Source: Enterococcus sp. BWB1-3
GTDB taxonomy: Bacteria > Bacillota > Bacilli > Lactobacillales > Enterococcaceae
Direction of reading: 5' to 3'
DNA: 64,000 bases
Assembly (NCBI RefSeq): GCF_016745275.1
Contig: NZ_JADOEP010000017.1
Span: 28,054-92,053 of the forward strand
Positions 20,718 through 28,531 of this stretch are shown piece after piece; the stretch's first letter is position 1, and each line of letters starts with the position of its first letter. The notes under the pieces are model-generated. The model saw nothing but the letters and a program-made list of their open reading frames with translations. It was not told where the DNA came from and searched no databases. A program made the translations under genes and the position numbers.

Positions 20718-20837
20718 CTATTCTTTATAAAATTCATTTTGCAAAATCATATAGTAAATAATCCTCCTAATCAAATGAGCAACAACATTGTTCTGATGAA
20801 CATTCATACCAGCACAACATTCATAAATGATTTCCAT
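20718..20837 (-). pseudogene. IS110-family transposase N-terminal remnant
   Basis: From the ATG at 20837 (AAGGAG upstream) the frame reads MEIIYECCAGMNVHQNNVVA, the typical start of IS110 transposases with the first catalytic Asp position replaced by Asn (usually GxDVH). It runs into unrelated residues and stops after 39 codons. Only the 5' end of the element remains. Confidence 0.55.
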
Positions 20838-20876
20838 AAAAAGCACTCCTTCATCAAAAGCAGGAAAGGAGTGCCT
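20838..20876 (-). other. Hairpin just upstream of the IS110 remnant
   Basis: GCACTCCTTTCC and GAAGGAGTGC arms enclose about ten bases. It may be the preserved leader structure of the IS110 element or a terminator. Confidence 0.35.
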
Positions 20877-21163
20877 TATTTCTTATTCTATCAAATTTTT
20901 ATACACGTACTTATAGGCTATATTTCAGGATTATCGAGAGATAAAGCAAGTTAATTTGACATTCAGCATATATTACTTTCCAAAAATCGTATCGACTTTT
21001 CCCCTTTACATCTTGAATATACTACACCTTTCATTATTCAAGACGAACGAGTAGTGCGAGTTTATGAATGTTTGACATGGAGCCTCTACTTGCCTTTTCT
21101 ATTCGATTTCTTCTGACAATACCCGTAACAACCAATCTTTTTTACTCTTCAAAGACCAAGGAA
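20877..21163. other. Intergenic DNA
   Basis: No credible gene on either strand. Confidence 0.4.
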
Positions 21164-22285
21164 TTATTCTTCTTCAATTGTATCAATTTGCTTAATGTGC
21201 TCGAATTCTTTTGGAATTTTATCAGATTCATAACTGATAATATATTCACCATTAACATACATATCATAGTTACTGCCGTTTTTAACAAAAAAACTATTTT
21301 TCGTTGATATGTCGTAGGTTACAGATTCTGTCTCACGATCTACTGCATAAGGTTCAAAGATAACAGCACTAGACAAAAAGAATAACACCACAATTATTCC
21401 CATGAGTATTTCAACTGATAGTTTATTTTTTTGACCACTTAAAATACATTTAGATCTTTGCAATAACTTAGAAGATGATTTTGATGAAAAATTAAAATAT
21501 ACATTCTTATTGAAAGAGTAATTTTGGTTTTCACTCTGAAGTTTACTTACTTTTATCAAGGTCTCAACATATTCGATTTTTTGAGCTTCATCAAAAGTAT
21601 GTATTACATTCGAATCCACTCTAATTTCCAATATTTGATCCATTCTATCCCTGAATAGATAAATTAAAGGATTCCACCAGTAAATAATTGAAATTAAAGA
21701 ATACACATACTTTATGTATAAATCAAAATTTGAAATATGTGTAAGTTCGTGGGATAAAATCAGCTCTTTCTCTCTATCTGTAAAACAGTTTTTAGGAAGA
21801 ACAATAATCGGTGAAAATACTCCTATCACTGATGGAGGGATACGTTCATCTACAAAAAGAATCTTTAATGATTTATCTTTATAATGAATTTGATCTGAAT
21901 CTGAACAAAGACGAGAGAAAGATTTTATCTTAGAATATGACTTTATAAATCTGATAAGCTTTATACTCAAAACGAATAGCCAAACAAAAAGTAAAACGGA
22001 TGACAGTGACACTGCAATATCACTCCAGAGGGTAACTATTTTATATGCTAACAACTTATTTATTGCTGGTAAGAGAACCCTCGAAGGTAAAGTTATTGTG
22101 TGAAAAAATTCAAAAGGAATTACTAATCTTAAAATAAAAAGAGCACTAAAAATATAAAGAACATTAGAACTGACTAGTCTGCTATCCCCCAGATATCTCA
22201 TTAACAAAAAAATTAAAATTAGAATTATTGAATTCCCAAATTGAAAAGTCATAAACGAAGACAGTGATAAATGCAAAATACTCAC
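21164..22285 (-). CDS. BlaR1/MecR1-like M56 membrane metallopeptidase without PBP sensor domain
   Basis: The 373-residue protein has four or five membrane helices, a cytoplasmic zinc-peptidase site HELTH (about H179-H183), and a last helix (about 310-330) followed by a short outside tail of about 50 residues. BlaR1 and MecR1 carry a 250-residue penicillin-binding sensor there; it is absent, so the signal is not a beta-lactam bound in the classical way. It should cleave, directly or indirectly, the BlaI-type repressor encoded just upstream; the genes overlap by four bases. Confidence 0.85.
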   Translation of the reverse strand: MSILHLSLSSFMTFQFGNSIILILIFLLMRYLGDSRLVSSNVLYIFSALFILRLVIPFEFFHTITLPSRVLLPAINKLLAYKIVTLWSDIAVSLSSVLLFVWLFVLSIKLIRFIKSYSKIKSFSRLCSDSDQIHYKDKSLKILFVDERIPPSVIGVFSPIIVLPKNCFTDREKELILSHELTHISNFDLYIKYVYSLISIIYWWNPLIYLFRDRMDQILEIRVDSNVIHTFDEAQKIEYVETLIKVSKLQSENQNYSFNKNVYFNFSSKSSSKLLQRSKCILSGQKNKLSVEILMGIIVVLFFLSSAVIFEPYAVDRETESVTYDISTKNSFFVKNGSNYDMYVNGEYIISYESDKIPKEFEHIKQIDTIEEE

Positions 22286-22656
22286 TCCAGTTCTTTCTTC
22301 TTCGATCTAATTAAATCTTCAATTGCCTTTATTTCCTCTACCTCATCATTTTTAGCGCGAGATCCCAAAAATTGAGAAATCAGTTCTGTTAATTTGATAT
22401 CCTCAAATTGATTAAGAATAAACTCTTCTTTACTTATTGAAAAGGTATAACTTCTTGTTAAAACAGTTCCACTATATACAATATCCGATACCTTTGCCAA
22501 TCCCTTATTCATCAACTTCTTCAAAGTAACTTGAACTGTACTCATCACTAATGTAGTATCAATCTCACAAATTTGTTTTGCTGTTACAGGTACATTCTTT
22601 TTCCATAAAATATTAAGTACTTGCTGTTCTTTCGGATTAATTTTCATCTTTTCCAT
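22282..22656 (-). CDS. BlaI/MecI-family repressor
   Basis: The 124-residue winged-helix protein reads INPKEQQVLNILWKKNVPVT, then MSTVQVTLKKLMNKGLAKV, the DNA-reading region of BlaI/MecI repressors. The C-terminal dimerisation part is normal. Such repressors are inactivated when the partner M56 protein senses its signal. It follows the small exported peptide gene by 38 bases and overlaps the M56 gene, so the three form one unit. Likely targets are its own unit and the ABC/bacteriocin genes upstream. Confidence 0.88.
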   Translation of the reverse strand: MEKMKINPKEQQVLNILWKKNVPVTAKQICEIDTTLVMSTVQVTLKKLMNKGLAKVSDIVYSGTVLTRSYTFSISKEEFILNQFEDIKLTELISQFLGSRAKNDEVEEIKAIEDLIRSKKKELE

Positions 22657-22694
22657 ACCGTATTCCTCTCAACTACCTAAAAGGTTTGTAATTA

Positions 22695-22916
22695 TCATAC
22701 TGCCAATATCCAGTTCCCCATCCATTTTTGCTTAGAATAATTATATTTTCTTTTATACATCTTACCGTTTTTAGTCTTATATCGCCAACCAATAATATCA
22801 GCACGAGTTTGAACGATTGATTGCTTACTCTCAACTGCCTCAGCAAAAACTTCCTTCCCAAAAAAGGAGCCGAATACTGTTAATAAGCACATAGCTATAA
22901 ACAACTTTTTCTTCAT
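22695..22916 (-). CDS. Small exported cationic peptide of unknown function
   Basis: The 73-residue precursor has a clear signal peptide (MKKKLFIAMCLLTVFGSFFG, cleavage near VFAEA) and a mature part rich in Lys/Tyr/Trp: GWRYKTKNGKMYKRKYNYSK then WMGNW. Tyr/Trp-rich tails of this kind occur in small streptococcal and enterococcal exported proteins of unknown role. It heads the BlaI/M56 unit. It could be a ligand, a target, or a second bacteriocin-like peptide; no direct evidence. Confidence 0.7.
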   Translation of the reverse strand: MKKKLFIAMCLLTVFGSFFGKEVFAEAVESKQSIVQTRADIIGWRYKTKNGKMYKRKYNYSKQKWMGNWILAV

Positions 22917-23236
22917 TTTTTTGAGCTCCCATTCTTACTGTTACAACTATTTTTATAATTGGATTAAATCACATAAACTATATTTTGTAAACAAAAAATA
23001 ACGTCTATTTTTCACTATTTTCTCTATATTTTTCTGCTATACCAAATAGTTTCCTTGCTCTGATATCATTGCTGCGCACAAAGCAAATAACTTTAGGTTC
23101 TGATAAGATTCAACGTTCTCACTGCAATGCCCTTATAAATAATGTTATCAGTTATTATAATTATTCTGTATCATAGAAAAGGTCACCAGATTTTTTTATT
23201 TACGCTTTTGTTATATCCAAACCATAATGATTTCAC
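22917..23236. other. Intergenic region between ABC genes and BlaI unit
   Basis: Contains the promoter region of the small peptide-BlaI-M56 unit. TTTTGTAAAC at 22983-22992 is shared with the region upstream of the bacteriocin gene. No ORF. Confidence 0.45.
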
Positions 23237-23884
23237 TCAGTTATTTACTAATAACAGCTTACCATTCTCAAGTATGAATTGAGCATCACAAATCTTTGCC
23301 ACAGCATCACTATGAGTAACCATTATCAGTCTGGCTCCAGTTTGCTTGATTCTTTCAAGAAGTGCCAGTATCTCCTGCTCTGTCTTTTCATCTAAAGCCC
23401 CTGTAGGCTCATCAGCTAGTAAAACTTTGGGTTTCTTTATCAAAGCTCTGGCAATTGCCACTCTTTGTGCTTCTCCACCGGAAATTTCTGATATTTTTTT
23501 TAAGCCATAATTTGAAAGTCCAACTAAATCAAGTAGTTTATTTACTTTCTGGGTGTTTTTCTTTCTTCCCAAAGCAAGCTGAATATTTGCACTTACATTT
23601 CTATCCTCTAGTAAATTATAATTTTGAGTTATGAGCCCAATATTCTTTTTCCTAAATTCAATATTTTTCGACGTACTTTTACTAACTATTTTATTTTCAA
23701 ATGTATAGACTCCATCATACACTGTATCTAAACCAGCCAAAAGCTTTAAAAGTGTCGTTTTCCCCGATCCGCTGCGTCCAGTTATAGCAACTGAGCGATA
23801 TTCCCCTAAAGAGAATTCCATATTATCGAAAAGTAATATTTGGGTTTTAGGAATTGTTTTTCTTATACCATGTAAATCAATCAA
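23237..23884 (-). CDS. ABC transporter ATPase of lactococcin-972/MacB type
   Basis: The 215-residue ATPase has Walker A GRSGSGKTT, signature SGGEAQRVAIARAL, Walker B VLLADEPTGALD and switch His in VTHSD. The TGALD sequence after Walker B is typical of the MacB/LolD group. It follows the second half-permease by 19 bases. In lactococcin-972 loci such an ATPase works with a MacB-like membrane protein in self-protection or export. Confidence 0.9.
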   Translation of the reverse strand: MIDLHGIRKTIPKTQILLFDNMEFSLGEYRSVAITGRSGSGKTTLLKLLAGLDTVYDGVYTFENKIVSKSTSKNIEFRKKNIGLITQNYNLLEDRNVSANIQLALGRKKNTQKVNKLLDLVGLSNYGLKKISEISGGEAQRVAIARALIKKPKVLLADEPTGALDEKTEQEILALLERIKQTGARLIMVTHSDAVAKICDAQFILENGKLLLVNN

Positions 23885-23903
23885 GTGTCATAACTCCCTT
23901 CTT

Positions 23904-25187
23904 TTAATAAAAATCAGAAAAGCTTAAATGTACATCTTTCTTCAAGAACATGACCATCAAAGAATAGTCAAAAATCAGAAAACCAAAAGTGCTGAGTAAG
24001 ACAATTAAAAAAATTGGCATATTTTTAATAGGCATCACAAGAAAACAAAAACTAAAAATTAATGAAACAAGAACATTACCAAAGACCACATCATTAAAAA
24101 GTAATGACTTTATCTTTTTTATTGACTCACCATTAAAATAAGCGATAGCGTATCTTTTTCTTCTCTGATTATAAATTTTGTAAGTAAGAAATATCATTAT
24201 ATTTAAAATAGATAAGGTTATGAAAATAAGAATCCAGTACAATAATGTTCGATTCGTGTTGATAAGCCCGTACATCCGATGATACTGCAAAGTGAAAGCG
24301 GGAATATCCAAGAGGGTATAGTCGTAAAAATCGGATTTTTTTGCAATACTCGACAACAAATTATTCAAATAATCAAAATTTTGTCCCTGTTTGATAATAA
24401 TGTCCCCACCTATCATAGCAAAATACAAAATGCCTAAAAATTCTTTATTACTTTCAGTAACATCCAGCAACTTTTCTGGATAAGGAACGATTATATAATT
24501 ATCCAAATATTTATTAATGTCATTTTTATAAAAGACAGAAGTATCTTTCTCCAAAAAACCTGCAACTTTAAATTTATATTCTTTAGTATAAAAAATTCCG
24601 CTCAAAACTTCATTTAAATTATAGATCTTTTTGTAATCCGCTCCCAGAAGAATTGGCAGCGTATCTTGTTCTAAACTCAATTCATGCCAAAAATCACTGG
24701 AACCTTGCTCAAGCTGAATATTATAGAAATCAAAAAAATGTTTGTTCATTTGGAATGCCTTTATATCTGAAACCGTAATATTGGTAATTGGATCAAGATA
24801 GCTATCGACAATTTCTACTTCGCTTCCCATCCCATAGCGTTCGTTAAATTCTATTCCTCCTCGAAAATTTTCGAGCTGTAAAGGTTGATCAAACGACGAT
24901 GCAAAGTTCAGGGCTTCATTTCTATTTAATAGATTATAAAACGTTTTTACGGTTTCCAAAGATGCTTGGGATTGCCTAAAATTATAAAAATCGTCTGGAT
25001 CAAATAATGTATCCACCATGGCAAACATCTTATTCTCTGTACCTTCCTTCACTGTATAGTGAAGCTGCCTATTTATGTTGCTTGAAAAGGAAAAAAATAT
25101 ATAGAGTAAAAAAAGAAGCAGAAGTAATATGCTGGATTTCAATAAAATTAAAAGACCATTTCTCTTGAGATTATAAATCAATTCCAT
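23904..25187 (-). CDS. MacB-like permease, C-terminal half of a bacteriocin-associated membrane protein
   Basis: The 427-residue protein has one N-terminal helix (LLILLKSSILLLLLFLLYIF), an outside domain of about 270 residues and three C-terminal helices. This is the second half of the seven- to eight-helix bacteriocin-associated integral membrane proteins that accompany lactococcin 972. It overlaps the first half gene by 17 bases in another frame and has its own AGGGGA ribosome-like site, which favours a natural split over a frameshift. Confidence 0.75.
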   Translation of the reverse strand: MELIYNLKRNGLLILLKSSILLLLLFLLYIFFSFSSNINRQLHYTVKEGTENKMFAMVDTLFDPDDFYNFRQSQASLETVKTFYNLLNRNEALNFASSFDQPLQLENFRGGIEFNERYGMGSEVEIVDSYLDPITNITVSDIKAFQMNKHFFDFYNIQLEQGSSDFWHELSLEQDTLPILLGADYKKIYNLNEVLSGIFYTKEYKFKVAGFLEKDTSVFYKNDINKYLDNYIIVPYPEKLLDVTESNKEFLGILYFAMIGGDIIIKQGQNFDYLNNLLSSIAKKSDFYDYTLLDIPAFTLQYHRMYGLINTNRTLLYWILIFITLSILNIMIFLTYKIYNQRRKRYAIAYFNGESIKKIKSLLFNDVVFGNVLVSLIFSFCFLVMPIKNMPIFLIVLLSTFGFLIFDYSLMVMFLKKDVHLSFSDFY

Positions 25188-26115
25188 TTCTTAATTTCCC
25201 CTCTCCCTTTATAAAAAAAACTGTAAAAATAATTAATAAGAAAACAATTTCAGAACAAAACAGCTTTGTCAAAAAGTAATAATCAACAGAGATATCTCTT
25301 AATAAATAAGAAGAAAGCAGATTGGGAATGCCTGCACACAGGCTGATTATAAGTAAATAGCTGCTGCATTTACTATATCTTTTAAGTGTCGACAGACCTA
25401 AAATATAATTCACTTCGTTTTCTTTTTTCAAATCCATATACACAATATAAGCCATCAGAACACTGCACATTAAAATAATGACTAAACTTAGCCCATAAAT
25501 AATTGGGGAAAAGAAATCGCTGTTTATTTTTCTGTCAAGTCCAATATTATTTCGATAGTAGTCTTTTTTCTCATAATATGCCTTATAATTATTTCCAATT
25601 TTTGTGCCATCTACTGTTAAAAATTTCTTTGCAGAATCAAATACTGCTGAATCATTAATTAAAACAGAATTATCTAAAAAGCTGGGTCTACTGCATCCCA
25701 AATACCCAATCACCTTATAGCTCACATTATTATAGACGTAGTACTCTCTTCCACCGTTTTCAACAACAACCACTTCATTGCCAACTAATGCTTCTTTAGA
25801 ATTGGGTATTGAGAAAAATTTACCTTTACTTAAAGGAAATAGCTTGTTTGAATAATCTTTGGAAAAATATCCTCTAACTATATCTGCATTATTACTTTCC
25901 AAGGGTACAAAAACCGCTAAATCATCTACATCTTTGAATGTATTGTCCACTATTGTTTTAAAATTGTCTTTGACAAACAGATGCTCAATTGAATACAAGT
26001 CGTTACTCTCTAAAAATAATTTAGTTTGTCTTACGTGATACTCATTTACCAACGTAAGTAAAAAGTATGTACTAAAAACTAAGAAAATAGAAATGAGCAT
26101 ATTTTTATTTTTCAT
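25171..26115 (-). CDS. MacB-like permease, N-terminal half
   Basis: The 314-residue protein has a first helix (MLISIFLVFSTYFLLTL), an outside domain of about 180 residues and three helices near 205-300, then ends KGEGKLRNGIDL. With the next gene it makes the usual TM-outside-3TM twice layout of FtsX/MacB permeases. Single-chain relatives are about 650-750 residues, close to the sum of the two products here (741). Confidence 0.75.
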   Translation of the reverse strand: MKNKNMLISIFLVFSTYFLLTLVNEYHVRQTKLFLESNDLYSIEHLFVKDNFKTIVDNTFKDVDDLAVFVPLESNNADIVRGYFSKDYSNKLFPLSKGKFFSIPNSKEALVGNEVVVVENGGREYYVYNNVSYKVIGYLGCSRPSFLDNSVLINDSAVFDSAKKFLTVDGTKIGNNYKAYYEKKDYYRNNIGLDRKINSDFFSPIIYGLSLVIILMCSVLMAYIVYMDLKKENEVNYILGLSTLKRYSKCSSYLLIISLCAGIPNLLSSYLLRDISVDYYFLTKLFCSEIVFLLIIFTVFFIKGEGKLRNGIDL

Positions 26116-26245
26116 GAATACACCTCTATAATTAAAATCATCCTAATTTATTTTTCTTGATTAAACACAATTGGAGTTAGAAAACTTTATTTTTCCTAAC
26201 CCCAATAACGCTATTCTCATATCAAAAAAATACTAATTAAATATC

Positions 26246-26641
26246 TTATCTCCCATAGTAAGTTCTTGCAGCAGCTGTATCCCCTCCATATGCAGGTTTA
26301 AACCAAGGAGATATAGCTTCCGTACTACTAGTTCCCCATCTTCTTCCGGAAGTGTTGACCACTGCCCCTGTCCAATATCTTTCCATTTGTGCAGTGGTAT
26401 AGTGAAACACGCCACTCCATGTAGTCCATCCATGCGCTCGGGAACAGGTAGTTCCACCCATTACTTTTGTTTCTCTTTTCCCTGTATGCCTGGCTGTACT
26501 ACGAGTTAAAAACTCATTGTAATTAGTATAACTTCCTGTTTCTTCACTCCAGCCGCCAACTTCTTCTGCACTAACAGCCAAAGGTAAAAGTACTCCTCCA
26601 ACAGCAAAAAAGACAACAACTGATAAAAAAAACTTTTTCAT
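26246..26641 (-). CDS. Lactococcin-972-like bacteriocin precursor
   Basis: The 131-residue precursor has a Sec signal peptide (MKKFFLSVVVFFAVGGVLLP, cleavage near VSAEE). The mature part starts with EVGGWSEETGSYTNY and has R/H/W/T-rich text ending AAARTYYGR. Lactococcin 972 and relatives share Sec export, a WxxG-Y-N-Y start and an aromatic end; mature similarity is modest, so the call rests mainly on the adjacent ABC/permease pair. Lactococcin 972 binds lipid II and blocks septum formation. One Cys (TTCSRAHG) is unusual. Confidence 0.65.
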   Translation of the reverse strand: MKKFFLSVVVFFAVGGVLLPLAVSAEEVGGWSEETGSYTNYNEFLTRSTARHTGKRETKVMGGTTCSRAHGWTTWSGVFHYTTAQMERYWTGAVVNTSGRRWGTSSTEAISPWFKPAYGGDTAAARTYYGR

Positions 26642-26686
26642 TCATAAGACCTTCTTTCTACCGATATAACAAAATATTATCATTAA

Positions 26687-26704
26687 TACATTTTTTTGTA
26701 AACT
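26687..26704 (-). promoter_or_regulatory. Candidate BlaI-type operator upstream of the bacteriocin gene
   Basis: TACATTTTTTTGTAAA has TACA and TGTA half sites; BlaI/MecI boxes contain TACA..TGTA dyads with closer spacing. A similar TTTTGTAAAC block lies upstream of the small peptide-BlaI unit. Spacing differs from known operators, so support is weak. Confidence 0.3.
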
Positions 26705-26999
26705 AAATATTTAAAAACACAAAACAAATGCATAGTTATTGATCAAAAAATTTGCAATTGATACGCAATAATCCTGTATTTTTTTAACTAACTATCTGCT
26801 ATCAACAAGAGTGAATGGAAAATAACAGGGATATCTTGGAGGCAGAAAATCAATGATACTACAAAATTTCATAAATTAATTTTTTATATCTTCAGTCTCA
26901 CGTTTTACATAGTATTCGTATTTCATCTTTGATACCATTGGTAGTATTCGCGTCAAGAGACGACTTCGTGCCTTAAATTTCTAATTGAGCTATCGCCGA
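26705..26999. other. Intergenic, with a possible ORF tail on the minus strand
   Basis: A short minus-strand frame (SRLLTRILPMVSKMKYEYYV) ending at about 26878 looks faintly coding but has no start. Confidence 0.25.
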
Positions 27000-27197
27000 T
27001 CATTTTTTCACACGTACAAATTCCTTATGTTGTAATTTATATTTAGTACCACAACTAAAACAAATCATTTCTTTATTTGCTTTTCGTTCAGCTTTTTTAC
27101 CACAATCACAATCTACATACCAAGGAATATCTCTAAACTTATAATAATCATTTTTAATAGGTTTTCCTAAGGTATTATAAATGGTTCTATTCAGCAT
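27000..27197 (-). CDS. Small zinc-ribbon-like protein
   Basis: The 65-residue basic protein has a CDCGKK ... CFSCGTKYK pair, a plausible treble-clef or ribbon zinc site. The start is preceded by AAAAAAGGGAGG about nine bases upstream. I know no family. It sits between the bacteriocin locus and an unknown membrane protein on the same strand. Confidence 0.6.
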   Translation of the reverse strand: MLNRTIYNTLGKPIKNDYYKFRDIPWYVDCDCGKKAERKANKEMICFSCGTKYKLQHKEFVRVKK

Positions 27198-27248
27198 ATA
27201 AAAACCTCCCTTTTTTATGATAGCCTTGCAAACAACTTGAAAAGTGTA

Positions 27249-27698
27249 CTAAATGAAACATAAAAATATAACTGGGAAGATCAACAATAAAATTAATGGA
27301 ATCAAAGTTTGAACTGGATCTGACAAGATTGATGCTGCAATCTCTATACTAAATTGTTCGAAAGGAGATACTGGATTCTCTTCTAACAATACTCCATCAA
27401 CTGTTTTTGCTTCTCTCGTTAAGTTCATCTTCTTCAAAAGAGTAGGAACTTCGTCAAATGTTTGAGTGTTTACAAGCCTTCCTTGAACGAGTCGACAAAA
27501 CCGAGTCCCAACATTTCCTTCACATCGAATTAGAGTTACAATTGAGTGCTCTCCCATAGACTGATTTTCAATATATTCTACTTCACTGTCTTCAATTATT
27601 TTGTTCTCTATCACTTCGTACACATAGACATTCTGAAAGTCAGTTGTATAAATTAGTATACAATTATGAAAAACATTAATTTTTATTATTAATTTCAC
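27249..27698 (-). CDS. Unknown protein with C-terminal membrane anchor
   Basis: The 149-residue frame uses a GTG start with a weak ribosome site. The body is beta-rich and acidic, with a single helix at the end (LIPLILLLIFPVIFLCFI). No signal peptide. The N-terminus may have been lost upstream, where a TAG closes the frame. Family not recognised; tail-anchored topology suggests the body is cytoplasmic. Confidence 0.5.
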   Translation of the reverse strand: MKLIIKINVFHNCILIYTTDFQNVYVYEVIENKIIEDSEVEYIENQSMGEHSIVTLIRCEGNVGTRFCRLVQGRLVNTQTFDEVPTLLKKMNLTREAKTVDGVLLEENPVSPFEQFSIEIAASILSDPVQTLIPLILLLIFPVIFLCFI

Positions 27699-27821
27699 TA
27701 CAATAGGATACTATAACAAAAACATTGGTATAGATAGTGATCAATTTAAAATATATTTGTTAACTATCAATATTTCTAGTACTATAACAAAAATAAACGG
27801 CCCCCTTTTCTAAAACAAACA

Positions 27822-27873
27822 GAAACCACACAACTATTTTGATTTTATCTCTAAAATAGTTGTGTGGTTTTTA
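27822..27873. terminator. Strong bidirectional hairpin
   Basis: AAACCACACAACTATTTT pairs with AAAATAGTTGTGTGGTTT around a 12-base loop. Confidence 0.7.
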
Positions 27874-27981
27874 AATTTAATTCTTCTTAGAACAAAAATA
27901 TTTTAGCCCATTGTCAATGAATATTAGTGATAAGAATTCAATGATCTAAAGAAAGTAGATACGAGGAACTATGCCAAAATA

Positions 27982-28020
27982 AATAAGAAAGCCTCGGGCA
28001 AGCCCGAGGCTTTCTTATTA
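27982..28020. terminator. Perfect GC-rich hairpin
   Basis: AATAAGAAAGCCTCGGGC and GCCCGAGGCTTTCTTATT are perfectly complementary with an AA loop. It is a bidirectional terminator or the relic of a repeat. Confidence 0.6.
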
Positions 28021-28137
28021 CGACTGCGGAGTAACTAGGTTATTGTGACATGTTTTAAGATGCACGTCTATGTTTCGTGTTATCACTAGTCAAAGATCAA
28101 TCTAATTGTAAAACGTTATCATACAGGAGATGTCTTC

Positions 28138-28272
28138 ATGAGTAAACAGGCTCGACTTTTTTTGTCCGACCACCAACGACATCCGGCGATTATTTCTCTT
28201 TCTTTATTTAGTGGTCTGCATACTGTATTGATTGATGCGGGAACCTTAATAGCATATGAAATGTTGCGATGA
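28138..28272 (+). CDS. Small ORF, 44 codons, good ribosome site
   Basis: ATG preceded by CAGGAGA; the peptide reads MSKQARLFLSDHQRHPAIIS and ends GTLIAYEMLR. It may be the 5' end of a gene cut by rearrangement. Family unknown. Confidence 0.35.
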   Translation: MSKQARLFLSDHQRHPAIISLSLFSGLHTVLIDAGTLIAYEMLR

Positions 28273-28367
28273 CATTTTTTCATCTTACCAGATACCCAAG
28301 TTCATTATAAAATCTGCCCTTTCTTTATTCTTTCCAAATAATCTACATAAATATAACCATGATTAAC

Positions 28368-28531
28368 CAGGGCGTGTCTGGAAAGTATAGTGAAATCTGA
28401 ATTTTCCAGAAATTTTTGGGGACATCTAGAAAGAAAGCGCAGGCTATGTGGTGCATAGGCGAGAATTTCTGACGACGAGTTCCAGAAAAATAGCGGAAAT
28501 ATTCGTCGCTCATATTTTCAGACACATCCTA
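28368..28531. mobile_element. 163-bp IS630-like miniature element, copy 1 (diverged)
   Basis: Termini AGGGCGTGTCTGGAAAG and TTTTCAGACACATCCTA are inverted repeats and the internal sequence aligns along its length with the copies at 31991 and 35437. TA at the outer ends fits a TA target duplication. Its right end supplies the TAG stop of the adjacent wall protein gene. Confidence 0.65.

Noticed and set aside
27982..28020. tRNA-like GC-rich stem
   Set aside because: Only a simple perfect hairpin; no cloverleaf arms.
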